Position numbers and translations under genes: made by a program
In this document: piece by piece, positions 1 to 4,495 of the stretch
How positions within the stretch are numbered: position 1 is the first letter of the stretch
How the letters are laid out: each line of letters starts with the position of its first letter
Notes under the pieces: generated by a model
Seen by the model: the letters and a program-made list of their open reading frames with translations, nothing else
What the model was told of the DNA's origin: nothing
The model's database searches: none
Source of the DNA: an uncultured Collinsella sp.
GTDB lineage: Bacteria; Actinomycetota; Coriobacteriia; Coriobacteriales; Coriobacteriaceae
Length of the DNA stretch: 6,148 nucleotides
NCBI GenBank assembly: GCA_900555225.1
Contig: USKL01000095.1
Location: 1-6,148, forward strand
Reading direction: 5' to 3'

Positions 1-1
1 C

Positions 2-340
2 GCAAGTCCGTACAACGTGGATGTAAAAGCAGGCGACATTTTCGAATACGAGGGCAGTTTCTACCAGGCCATCAAGGCCACAGCGAAAACAGCCACGATC
101 AGGCCCATAGAAAGCACCTTCGAGGGTTTGGCCGACGCCTACGGGTGGGAGCGCAAGTACATGCCCTTGCCGAACTGCTTCACCTATGACCCAATCATGG
201 GCCGCGAGGCGAGCGACAACGGGAAGCGCCTCAAGGTCAGGGACTACGGCAGGGCGAAGAACAGCCCCGAACTCGAATTATGCGGGTACCGGCTCACCCT
301 ATGGGACGGCACCCCGAGCATCTGCGACACATACAACTAG
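2..340 (+). CDS. Hypothetical phage-type protein, probably open at the 5' end
   Basis: I do not recognise a named family. The reading frame is open to the left edge, so the gene may begin outside the window. A GTG at 17 would give 107 residues beginning VDVKAGDIFEYEG, which looks like a natural N-terminus, but no Shine-Dalgarno sequence precedes it, unlike almost every other gene here; for that reason the entry is drawn to the edge as partial. The protein is soluble, with no membrane segment or signal peptide. It is rich in aromatic residues and ends in LWDGTPSICDTYN. The N-terminal part (VKAGDIFEYEGSFYQAIKAT) has the alternating pattern of a small beta-barrel. It is followed after 11 bases by a 37-codon gene on the same strand, and both run toward the terminator at 481. 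Function unknown; coding status is supported by a sensible composition and the tight downstream coupling. Confidence 0.7.
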   Translation, partial: ASPYNVDVKAGDIFEYEGSFYQAIKATAKTATIRPIESTFEGLADAYGWERKYMPLPNCFTYDPIMGREASDNGKRLKVRDYGRAKNSPELELCGYRLTLWDGTPSICDTYN

Positions 341-351
341 AAAGGCAAGCC

Positions 352-465
352 ATGAAAGACCGAGAGCCGAAGCAGTGGCACGAGCTTTTGCAGATCATCA
401 GCGAGGCCAAACGAGACCTAGAGAAGGCTATAGCAGCCGAGAAGGCCACAGGGCAGAGCAGATAG
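352..465 (+). CDS. Small helical hypothetical protein (37 aa)
   Basis: The ATG at 352 is preceded by GAAAGG about seven bases upstream, which decides this start over a longer frame beginning at 280 inside the previous gene. The product is 37 residues, highly charged, and predicted to be almost wholly alpha-helical from residue 8 (WHELLQIISEAKRDLEKAIA). Hydrophobic spacing would suit a short amphipathic or coiled-coil helix. It starts 11 bases after the stop of the upstream gene and ends 15 bases before the terminator hairpin, so it is the last gene of the rightward transcript. No family recognised and no function proposed. Confidence 0.6.
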   Translation: MKDREPKQWHELLQIISEAKRDLEKAIAAEKATGQSR

Positions 466-480
466 CAGCAGGCAGCAGAA

Positions 481-513
481 AGCCCCCTAGATTCGATTCT
501 AGGGGGCTTCTTC
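481..513. terminator. Rho-independent-type hairpin between converging transcripts, probably bidirectional
   Basis: AGCCCCCTAG at 481-490 is a perfect inverted repeat of CTAGGGGGCT at 499-508. One more A-T pair (491 with 498) gives an 11-bp stem with a six-base TTCGAT loop. The + strand continues TCTTC, only a short pyrimidine tract; on the - strand the tract leaving the stem is TTCTGC. Tails are weak but the stem is very strong. It lies 15 bases after the last + strand stop (465) and 18 bases from the last - strand stop (527), exactly where a shared terminator for converging transcripts is expected. Confidence 0.75.
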
Positions 514-526
514 ATGCCTTCAGGGG

Positions 527-655
527 CTACACAAGCCCCCATATACTGGCAACCCAGCGAGCCAGCAGGGAACAAACCCCGATCATTGCGAGCGACACAG
601 CCACGAGGCTACCGGCATACACCACGGCGGCTATGACCTTCTGCGCGCGGTTCAC
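527..655 (-). CDS. Small membrane protein (42 aa), coupled to the MazG-like gene
   Basis: A GTG start at 655 overlaps the TGA stop of the MazG-like gene in the 4-base form GTGA (655-652). A purine run GGGGG sits about seven bases upstream. The product is VNRAQK followed by an uninterrupted hydrophobic stretch from about residue 7 to 31 (VIAAVVYAGSLVAVSLAMIG then VCSLL), then ARWVASIWGLV. This predicts one transmembrane helix, with the basic N-terminal RAQK probably cytoplasmic. A longer open frame exists upstream (from 913), but that part is read inside the MazG-like gene in a different frame and looks like a shadow. It is the last gene of the leftward operon, just before the terminator. Function unknown; small single-pass proteins at this place in phage operons can be holin-like, exclusion or regulatory peptides, but nothing here discriminates. 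Confidence 0.65.
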   Translation of the reverse strand: MNRAQKVIAAVVYAGSLVAVSLAMIGVCSLLARWVASIWGLV

Positions 656-1065
656 TTCAGGCCCCCAATCTTGGCCTTGATCTTGCTCAGCACCCCATAG
701 GGGCGAGGAATGGGCACGAACACGAAGCGCTTGCAACCCTCGCGCCCGCAGGCACCAGGATAGGGCTTCGAGCCGGTGATGCGCCCGCGCTTGCGGTTTC
801 TCTCCTCGCAGTCCATGAGGTGCAGGCGCATGTCGTCGCAGCCGCATGCCTTTACGAGGTTGACAGTCGCCTGCACGACGCCGGCGCACTCCTCCATGAG
901 GGACTGGCGGCATTCGGCCTTGGCCTCGTCGTCACGGCACTCGTCCCACACCTGCCAGGCGTTGTACACCTCGGAAGCCTCCTCAAGCACCTTCAGAGCT
1001 TGGGCCTTGTCGGGCGAAACGCCGTCGAATGTGGCGACGCTGCCCAAGATCACGCAGTCTTGCAT
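652..1065 (-). CDS. MazG-like all-alpha NTP pyrophosphohydrolase family protein with cysteine-bearing C-terminal tail
   Basis: Of 137 residues, the first roughly 95 resemble the MazG-like/dUTPase-type all-alpha nucleotide pyrophosphohydrolases, which hydrolyse (d)NTPs to the monophosphate and PPi. E28-E29-A-S-E32 fits the first metal-binding motif (EExxE). The second, normally ExxD, reads E59-C-A-G62, so the Asp is replaced by Gly. The following helix (VVQATVNL) and the C-E-E-R-N-R-K-R-G-R segment near residues 86-95 are typical of phage members. The last 40 residues add C101 and C106 (ACGREGCKRF) and a basic end. The start at 1065 is chosen because GGAG lies six bases upstream; a TTG at 1077 would extend the protein four residues. 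It begins one base after the preceding small gene and overlaps the next by GTGA. Family assignment moderate; catalytic activity doubtful without the Asp. Confidence 0.75.
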   Translation of the reverse strand: MQDCVILGSVATFDGVSPDKAQALKVLEEASEVYNAWQVWDECRDDEAKAECRQSLMEECAGVVQATVNLVKACGCDDMRLHLMDCEERNRKRGRITGSKPYPGACGREGCKRFVFVPIPRPYGVLSKIKAKIGGLK

Positions 1066-1066
1066 G

Positions 1067-1177
1067 TCATACTCCAATCATCCAGCGCGCGAGCGACGAA
1101 GCCGCCCACACGGCAAAAGCATCAATAATCAGGGCCACGGCGAGGAACGCCAGGCAGCCCCAGTTCACGTTTCGCAA
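1067..1177 (-). CDS. Small membrane protein (36 aa), TTG start
   Basis: This short gene fills the space between its neighbours. AGGAGG (1182-1187) lies four bases before a TTG at 1177 and 13 before an in-frame GTG at 1168; the TTG start gives 36 residues and is preferred because the upstream small gene shows the same spacing and a similar first few residues. The product starts MRNVNWG and contains one hydrophobic helix (CLAFLAVALIIDAFAVWAA) with a central Asp, followed by SSLARWMIGV. Its stop is one base before the MazG-like ATG at 1065, and its final codons contain the GGAG ribosome site of that gene, so the two are probably translated in coordination. No homologue recognised. It could be a tandem paralogue of the gene upstream. 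Confidence 0.55.
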   Translation of the reverse strand: MRNVNWGCLAFLAVALIIDAFAVWAASSLARWMIGV

Positions 1178-1185
1178 CGCGCCTC

Positions 1186-1314
1186 CTATCCGCAGGCGAG
1201 CAGGGCCAGGAGAACCAGCCCCGCCGCCAGCATCCGTATCGCCCAGGCCTCAATGGCGAGGACTCCCAGCAGCAAAGCCATGGCGGCGGTCGCTAGCCAT
1301 CCCATCGGTCGCAC
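1186..1314 (-). CDS. Small membrane protein (42 aa), GTG start
   Basis: AGGAGG (1319-1324) lies four bases upstream of a GTG at 1314 and 13 upstream of an in-frame ATG at 1305. The GTG start gives 42 residues beginning MRPMGW; the ATG start gives 39. Almost the whole product is hydrophobic: LATAAMALLLGVLAI, then EAWAIR, then MLAAGLVLLALLACG. This reads as one long helix broken by a Glu and an Arg, or two short helices forming a hairpin. The first 22 bases overlap the end of the preceding cysteine-rich gene. Only eight bases separate its TAG from the TTG of the next small membrane gene, whose ribosome site overlaps this stop codon. Function unknown. The C-terminal LLACG resembles a lipobox by chance only, since it is at the wrong end. 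Confidence 0.55.
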   Translation of the reverse strand: MRPMGWLATAAMALLLGVLAIEAWAIRMLAAGLVLLALLACG

Positions 1315-1583
1315 ACGTCCTCCTGCTCATCCTTGTAGTGCTCAACGATCCAATCACGCGCCCAGAGCGCAGCCTTCCACGGCGTGGTCTTCACCTCGTG
1401 GTCGGCCTCGTCGAACGCATCCTCGAACTCAAGCCCGCATATCCCGAAATCGCAGCAGCCTTCCAGGCAGTGCGAGCAGTTCCCGCAGGTCTTCGGCTCT
1501 TCCTGGTTCCACGGCGCGCGCGGGTCGGACTCGAAGCATCCCGGCGGCAGGTTCCAGCCGCTAGGCGGCTCGAAGTCAACCAT
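1293..1583 (-). CDS. Cysteine-rich, probably zinc-binding small protein (96 aa)
   Basis: The ATG at 1583 is preceded by GAGGG nine bases upstream; an in-frame extension back to 1616 lies inside the upstream gene and lacks such a site. The N-terminal 30 residues are Pro-rich (FEPPSGWNLPPGC). A cysteine cluster follows: C33-G-N-C36-S-H-C39, then C43-C44 and C49 (CDFGIC). After an acidic helical stretch containing PWKAALWARDW, the protein ends VCDRWDG, with C91 and W94. The CxxC ... CDxW layout is shared with the products at 2123-2356 and 1588-1767 and suggests a structural zinc site. No catalytic residues are evident. It begins four bases after the preceding stop and overlaps the next small membrane gene. 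Role unknown; zinc-ribbon DNA/RNA-binding or protein-interaction functions are both possible. Confidence 0.75.
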   Translation of the reverse strand: MVDFEPPSGWNLPPGCFESDPRAPWNQEEPKTCGNCSHCLEGCCDFGICGLEFEDAFDEADHEVKTTPWKAALWARDWIVEHYKDEQEDVCDRWDG

Positions 1584-1587
1584 TTCA

Positions 1588-1767
1588 TCACGCCCTCTCG
1601 AACCGGTTCTGGTCAAGCCACCAGCTCGGGCAGGGCTTCAGGCCTTGCCAAAAGCGGTAGTACGTCCAATCCTTCTGGCGGTCGGCATGGCTGCAGCCGT
1701 AGAACTTCCCGTAAAGGCATGTCGAGCAGTTTTCCGGCACCTCCTGCGTCGCGATCACCCTCGCCAT
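1588..1767 (-). CDS. Cysteine-rich small protein (59 aa)
   Basis: An ATG at 1767 starts two bases after the TGA of the preceding gene (GACTGACGATG), with a weak GGTGA purine site six bases upstream. The 59-residue product has C14-S-T-C17, then C25-S-H27, then C46-P-S-W49-W50, ending LDQNRFERA. Four Cys and one His in this order can make one zinc site, and the order CxxC, CxH, CxxW matches the 77-residue protein at 2123-2356. The middle is aromatic and basic (RQKDWTYYRFWQGLKP). Its length escapes common ORF cut-offs, but the close packing between two coding neighbours and the ordered cysteines support it. Function unknown. Confidence 0.7.
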   Translation of the reverse strand: MARVIATQEVPENCSTCLYGKFYGCSHADRQKDWTYYRFWQGLKPCPSWWLDQNRFERA

Positions 1768-1769
1768 CG

Positions 1770-2126
1770 TCAGTCACCGTCCCAAACGCCGTCTGGGCGC
1801 ATGCGGGCCATCGCCGCCAGCTGAAGCAGCGGGCGCTTGGCGTTGCCCTCGGTGGCCTCCCAGTAGTCGTCCGAAACCTCGTCGGACAGCTTGGCCGCTG
1901 CCGCTTCGAGCACGGGGATGGACTCCGCGCCCGTCATGCCATAGATGGTGCGGATGCCCTTGTCACCGAGCACGCGGTAGTAGTGCTTGCCGTAGTTGTA
2001 GGTGACGTTCAGCCAGAGACCGGTAGTGCCGCCCATGGCGTAGGTGCCGCCGCGCATGTCGTGAGGCACGTCGGTTTGCAGCGCCTCGTGCGTCACGGGG
2101 TCGCACAGGCGTATGTCGTAGCTCAT
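1770..2126 (-). CDS. Conserved-type phage hypothetical protein (118 aa, begins MSYDIRL)
   Basis: The ATG at 2126 overlaps the preceding stop as ATGA (2126-2123) and has GGAGGAGG four bases upstream; the frame is open further upstream to 2315, but that part shadows the cysteine-rich gene and is rejected. The 118-residue soluble protein begins MSYDIRLCDPVTHEAL, contains a Gly-rich MRGGTYAMGGTTGLWLN, then NVTYNYGKHYYRVLG, a central TIYGMTGAESIPVLE helix, and ends MRPDGVWDGD. From memory this type of sequence is common as an unnamed protein in prophages of Gram-positive gut bacteria, but I cannot name a Pfam family. No catalytic motif, membrane segment or zinc site is seen. The strictly ordered Gly and Tyr residues suggest a folded globular domain under constraint. 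Confidence 0.8.
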   Translation of the reverse strand: MSYDIRLCDPVTHEALQTDVPHDMRGGTYAMGGTTGLWLNVTYNYGKHYYRVLGDKGIRTIYGMTGAESIPVLEAAAAKLSDEVSDDYWEATEGNAKRPLLQLAAMARMRPDGVWDGD

Positions 2127-2356
2127 CGCGCCTCCTCCCAGTAGTCGCAGTGGTTGTTGTCGCCCGTCACGAAGTGTTTGCCGCCGTGATTGCAGTAGCA
2201 GCGCGTGCCGGTCGTGCTGCCCGCCTCGTTGCCGTCTACGTCGAAGCGGACGATTGGCACAACGTCGTGCTCGTGGTGGGCGCAGTTCTCGCAGCGGTGC
2301 GCGGGCGGCTTCCACTCGTCGTGTATGTCGGGGTTGAACACGTATTGATCGGTCAT
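2123..2356 (-). CDS. Cysteine/histidine-rich, probably zinc-binding small protein (77 aa)
   Basis: The ATG at 2356 overlaps the previous gene's stop as ATGA (2356-2353) and has GAGGAGG about five bases upstream. The product carries C22-E-N-C25-A-H-H, then C53-Y-C55-N-H57, and near the end C70-D-Y-W73. The segment between the first and second clusters (VVPIVRFDVDGNEAG) looks like a beta hairpin, as in zinc-ribbon folds. The final CDYW matches CDRW and CPSW in two downstream proteins. These cysteine pairs suggest one or two zinc sites. Similar small proteins with a CxxC start and a CDxW end occur as unnamed phage proteins. No enzymatic motif seen; role unknown. Confidence 0.8.
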   Translation of the reverse strand: MTDQYVFNPDIHDEWKPPAHRCENCAHHEHDVVPIVRFDVDGNEAGSTTGTRCYCNHGGKHFVTGDNNHCDYWEEAR

Positions 2357-2775
2357 TTATCCTCCTCGTCGGCTCGTTTCCAGTAATGACCTCCGGCCTT
2401 GCATCCCGTTCTGACGGCCCTCACGATGTTCGGGCTGCCGCAATACCCGTATGTCGCGAGCGCCGCCGCGCCAGCCGACTCGAATCGCACGCCATCGTCG
2501 CGGACAACGGCGCCCACCGGGCCAGCCATCTGGGCAACAGGGATCTTCTGACGCTCTTTGGCAATCAATAAAGCTCGCTTCATTCGCTGCCTTGGAATCT
2601 TGATCCCTGCCTTCTTGGCACAGCCCGCGTGATAGCCGGTTTTCGAGAGTGTGTACCCGCCACACAGAGGGCAGACGGTCGCATAGCCGCAGCGGGCGCG
2701 GGATTCCCACCATTGGCGGTTTCGCCTCTCGCGCAGCTCGCTTTCGGTAAACCGCTTCGTCCTGCCTCTAGCCAT
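2353..2775 (-). CDS. C2HC zinc-knuckle protein with NUMOD1/IENR1-like C-terminal DNA-binding motif
   Basis: The 140-residue product starts at the ATG at 2775, with GAAGG about ten bases upstream; an in-frame extension to 2835 overlaps the neighbour and lacks support. Residues 7-28 are a basic helix (KRFTESELRERRNRQWW). C35-P-L-C38 and H49-A-G-C52 form a likely zinc knuckle. A basic linker (residues 59-77) follows. Residues 88-133 (vvrddGVRFESAGAAA, then NIVRAVRTGC and AGGHYW) fit the pattern of the NUMOD1/IENR1 repeat, a helix-turn-helix-like unit that usually accompanies HNH or GIY-YIG homing endonucleases. No nuclease core is present, so it is probably a free-standing DNA-binding protein or a remnant. 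The gene overlaps the upstream one by 8 bases and the downstream one by ATGA. The NUMOD match is by eye. Confidence 0.75.
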   Translation of the reverse strand: MARGRTKRFTESELRERRNRQWWESRARCGYATVCPLCGGYTLSKTGYHAGCAKKAGIKIPRQRMKRALLIAKERQKIPVAQMAGPVGAVVRDDGVRFESAGAAALATYGYCGSPNIVRAVRTGCKAGGHYWKRADEEDK

Positions 2776-3352
2776 TCTTGGCGACCTTCGCGCCGCAATC
2801 TGGGCAATACGTGCGGCCGTCTTCATCGAGGACAAGGTGCGTGGTCGCGCGGTCGATAAGGCCGGTCAGCTTGCCTATGCGCTCAATAGCTTGCTCTGGC
2901 GTGTGGCCGTCCCACTCTGGCGCTCGGTCAAGCTCCTTGCAGCGGAACATACCCCAGTACGGATCGATGTCGTAGTGATAGGTGGCCTGGCCGTCTGGCG
3001 TGTCGATGCCGACGATGAACATGCCGTCATACATGGTGCCGTCGCTGTGCGCCTTCGCTTTCCATGCCTTGTCGGGAAACGCCGAAACGACGACGGAAAA
3101 TAGCACGGCTCGGTGGTGGTATAGCTCGTCAAAGGTGTGATAGCCGTCGGACGTGCTTCCGTTGATGGGGTTCGGCCTGATGAGTCCCGCCAGGCGCGTG
3201 AACAAGGAGCGCGGATCGGGGAAATCTTCATAGTCGCATGCCACAGACTGAAGGCGTGCCCACCATTCGGATAGAGACGAGCCGTCGAGGTAGACTGCAT
3301 CGTGTTCAAGCTGGTCGGCAACGCTGTTGCGCGTCGTGTCGTCAATCATCAT
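2768..3352 (-). CDS. WDGH-domain-type phage protein with C-terminal CPDC motif (194 aa)
   Basis: The ATG at 3352 overlaps the preceding stop as ATGA (3352-3349) and has AGGAAGG five bases upstream; a GTG at 3358 is the alternative. Residues 8-60 form a helical N-terminal part that ends in FTRLAGLIRP, a segment type seen in other phage proteins of gut actinobacteria. Residues 70-160 fit the WDGH-type domain: DGYHTFDELYHHRAVLF, then HSDGTMYDGMFIVG, QATYHYD and W147-D-G-H150. This domain is known from phage proteins without an established function. The C-terminus has C183-P-D-C186, half of a zinc ribbon; no second pair follows, so metal binding would need a dimer or partner. The invariant-looking His and Asp residues hint at a binding or catalytic pocket. 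Confidence 0.8.
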   Translation of the reverse strand: MMIDDTTRNSVADQLEHDAVYLDGSSLSEWWARLQSVACDYEDFPDPRSLFTRLAGLIRPNPINGSTSDGYHTFDELYHHRAVLFSVVVSAFPDKAWKAKAHSDGTMYDGMFIVGIDTPDGQATYHYDIDPYWGMFRCKELDRAPEWDGHTPEQAIERIGKLTGLIDRATTHLVLDEDGRTYCPDCGAKVAKNG

Positions 3353-3567
3353 CGGCACCTTCCTATGCTTTTCAGGTACAGGTTGTTACGGCGCGATCGC
3401 GCTAGCGCGCGGCGATAGCGGCGCTGCCACCTCGGGTCGAGCCGCTTCGCCAGCTTGCGTATCGCCTTCGCCGCTTGGCGGAACGCCCGCGCGAAGCACT
3501 CGGCCAACGCCTTCACGGCATCCACCGTCATGCGGGCTGCCTCGGCGAAGAACTCGCTACTCCTCAT
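3349..3567 (-). CDS. Small basic helical protein (72 aa)
   Basis: The ATG at 3567 has GGAGG six bases upstream (GGAGGTGCTTTATG), which clearly decides the start over a longer frame reaching 3657. The first 11 bases overlap the end of the DUF4406-type gene and the last four overlap the WDGH-type start. Of 72 residues about a quarter are Arg or Lys, concentrated in the second half (RKLAKRLDPRWQRRYRRALA then RSRRNN). The N-terminal half is an amphipathic, Ala-rich helix (SEFFAEAARMTVDAVKALAE). It would be a strongly cationic helical protein, able to bind nucleic acid or acidic membranes. No family recognised. Confidence 0.7.
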   Translation of the reverse strand: MRSSEFFAEAARMTVDAVKALAECFARAFRQAAKAIRKLAKRLDPRWQRRYRRALARSRRNNLYLKSIGRCR

Positions 3568-3925
3568 AAAGCACCTCCAACCCGTATGCGGTGGCGGCGT
3601 CGTGTTCGATCTTGCAGCCTCGGGCGTCTTCCCAGCCCTTGCAGAAGTAGGCCGCATGGCAAAGGCTCATGTTCTCAAGCGACTTCGCGAGGAAGCACAG
3701 CGGAACCTGCACCACGCCGCGCTCCTTCATGGCCTCGTCGCTGTACCACTCGTCGGTGAATAGGGTGTTCACGACCTCGTAGCCCATCTGGCGCAGCTTC
3801 GCCACGGCGAGGTCGCGCGTGGCCACGATTTCCTCGTCTGTCTTGCCGGCCATCGGCTGCGAGATCATGGCCTTCTTCACGGTTGCGGCTTCCTTGGCGG
3901 TCTCGGTTTTCTTCTCGTCGGTCAT
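3557..3925 (-). CDS. DUF4406 / nucleoside 2-deoxyribosyltransferase-like protein (122 aa)
   Basis: The start at 3925 overlaps the previous stop by one base (TGATG), with AGGAAA about seven bases upstream. After a charged 16-residue N-terminal tail comes a Rossmann-like domain: KKAMISQPMAGKTDEEI (residues 17-33), a helix, YEVVNTLF (49-56), then the SLENMSLCHAAYFCKGWED region (82-100) and CKIEHDAATAYGLEVL (104-119). This order fits the DUF4406 group, related to nucleoside 2-deoxyribosyltransferases that exchange bases on deoxyribonucleosides. E107 sits where that superfamily places its catalytic Glu. The GWEDARGC turn replaces the usual active-site loop. In a phage early operon with a MazG-like gene, a role in nucleotide salvage or modification is plausible. 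Family call good, reaction unproven. Confidence 0.85.
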   Translation of the reverse strand: MTDEKKTETAKEAATVKKAMISQPMAGKTDEEIVATRDLAVAKLRQMGYEVVNTLFTDEWYSDEAMKERGVVQVPLCFLAKSLENMSLCHAAYFCKGWEDARGCKIEHDAATAYGLEVLYEE

Positions 3926-4152
3926 CAGATTTCCTTTCCTATCAGCTTCCGCAGGTCGAGGAGCGTTCTCCTGCACCTGCGTATGTCGTTCTGTATCTGG
4001 GTCTTGCCCTGCCCGTCTTCCAGGCCGTAGCCGAGGCTGCCGTAGGTGTGCAGGCACGACTCGCTAGCCTCTCGGGCCTCGATGTTGTCGCACAACTCGT
4101 CAACCATCAGGCGCAGCAGTTGCGCTTTCCGCAACACCTTGGCGTTAGCCAT
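3925..4152 (-). CDS. Small helical hypothetical protein (75 aa)
   Basis: The ATG at 4152 has GAGGG eight bases upstream and overlaps the preceding gene by eight bases. The 75-residue protein is mostly helical: an N-terminal basic segment (ANAKVLRKAQLLRLMVDEL), a middle with SCLHTYGSLGYGLEDGQGKT that breaks the helix, and a C-terminal helix QIQNDIRRCRRTLLDLRKLI. The helix-loop-helix arrangement with regularly spaced Leu and Ile could form an antiparallel coiled coil and dimerise. No catalytic motif. Function unknown; the coding call rests on the ribosome site and tight overlaps. Confidence 0.7.
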   Translation of the reverse strand: MANAKVLRKAQLLRLMVDELCDNIEAREASESCLHTYGSLGYGLEDGQGKTQIQNDIRRCRRTLLDLRKLIGKEI

Positions 4153-4495
4153 CGCTGCGGCCCTCGCAGGCGATGATGATTCCCGCCGTGATGGACTGCA
4201 CCATGTAGGCCAGCTCCTCGGCGGCGGGCGTGTCCTCCCCAATGCTGGCAAGCATGTCGCACGCCGCATGCGTCGCCTCGTGGGCGGCGAGCGCGTACAG
4301 GTCCGGGGCCTTCACCTTGCGGCTGATCCAGACCACGCACCCCTTGCCCGGGATGCAGCTGGTGAGGCCGTCCTTGCCCTTGGTGTCTCCCGGCTCTTCG
4401 CCCATCCTGCGCACGGCCTCGCGGTACTCTCGCTTGCTGGTGGTGACCCAAAGCGGGTCGAACGGCATAATCAGCGGCTCAATCTCGGTTGCCAT
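4145..4495 (-). CDS. Small HExxH zincin-like protein (116 aa)
   Basis: The ATG at 4495 has AGGAGG six bases upstream; a GTG at 4510 contains that ribosome site and is rejected. The product has a central H72-E-A-T-H76, the HExxH zinc-metallopeptidase motif, in the helix LYALAAHEATHAACDML. E93 and E94 in AAEELAYMVQ are candidate third metal ligands, as in gluzincin-like folds. The N-terminal 65 residues (MPFDPLWVTTSKREYREAVR, then CIPGKGCVVWISRK) would give the beta-sheet that precedes the active-site helix. There is no signal peptide or membrane segment, so it should be cytoplasmic. Small phage proteins with this motif are known but their substrates are not. It could also be a non-catalytic zinc-binding scaffold. 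Confidence 0.75.
   Translation of the reverse strand: MATEIEPLIMPFDPLWVTTSKREYREAVRRMGEEPGDTKGKDGLTSCIPGKGCVVWISRKVKAPDLYALAAHEATHAACDMLASIGEDTPAAEELAYMVQSITAGIIIACEGRSDG

Noticed and set aside
186..680. A + strand open frame running through the terminator and into the opposing genes
   Set aside because: It overlaps the better-supported + strand genes, crosses the strong hairpin at 481-508, and lacks a ribosome site.
1186..1200. LLACG at the end of a membrane peptide, resembling a lipoprotein box
   Set aside because: It is C-terminal and followed at once by the stop codon, so it cannot serve as a lipoprotein signal.
776..1564. A + strand open frame of 262 codons rich in Ser, Arg and Pro
   Set aside because: It is a shadow of the MazG-like, membrane-peptide and cysteine-rich genes; composition is unlike a folded protein.
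1029..2144. A long + strand open frame of 371 codons, antisense to several genes
   Set aside because: It crosses five - strand genes that have ribosome sites and coupled stops. Its product is a low-complexity Arg/Ala/Pro/Val-rich string typical of the complementary strand of GC-rich coding DNA.
3391..3409. Two overlapping 12-bp palindromes (GCGCGATCGCGC and CGCGCTAGCGCG)
   Set aside because: They lie inside the basic protein gene where Arg, Ala, Leu, Ser codons are all GC-rich; with no repeat of the motif elsewhere in the window, an operator or origin cannot be supported.
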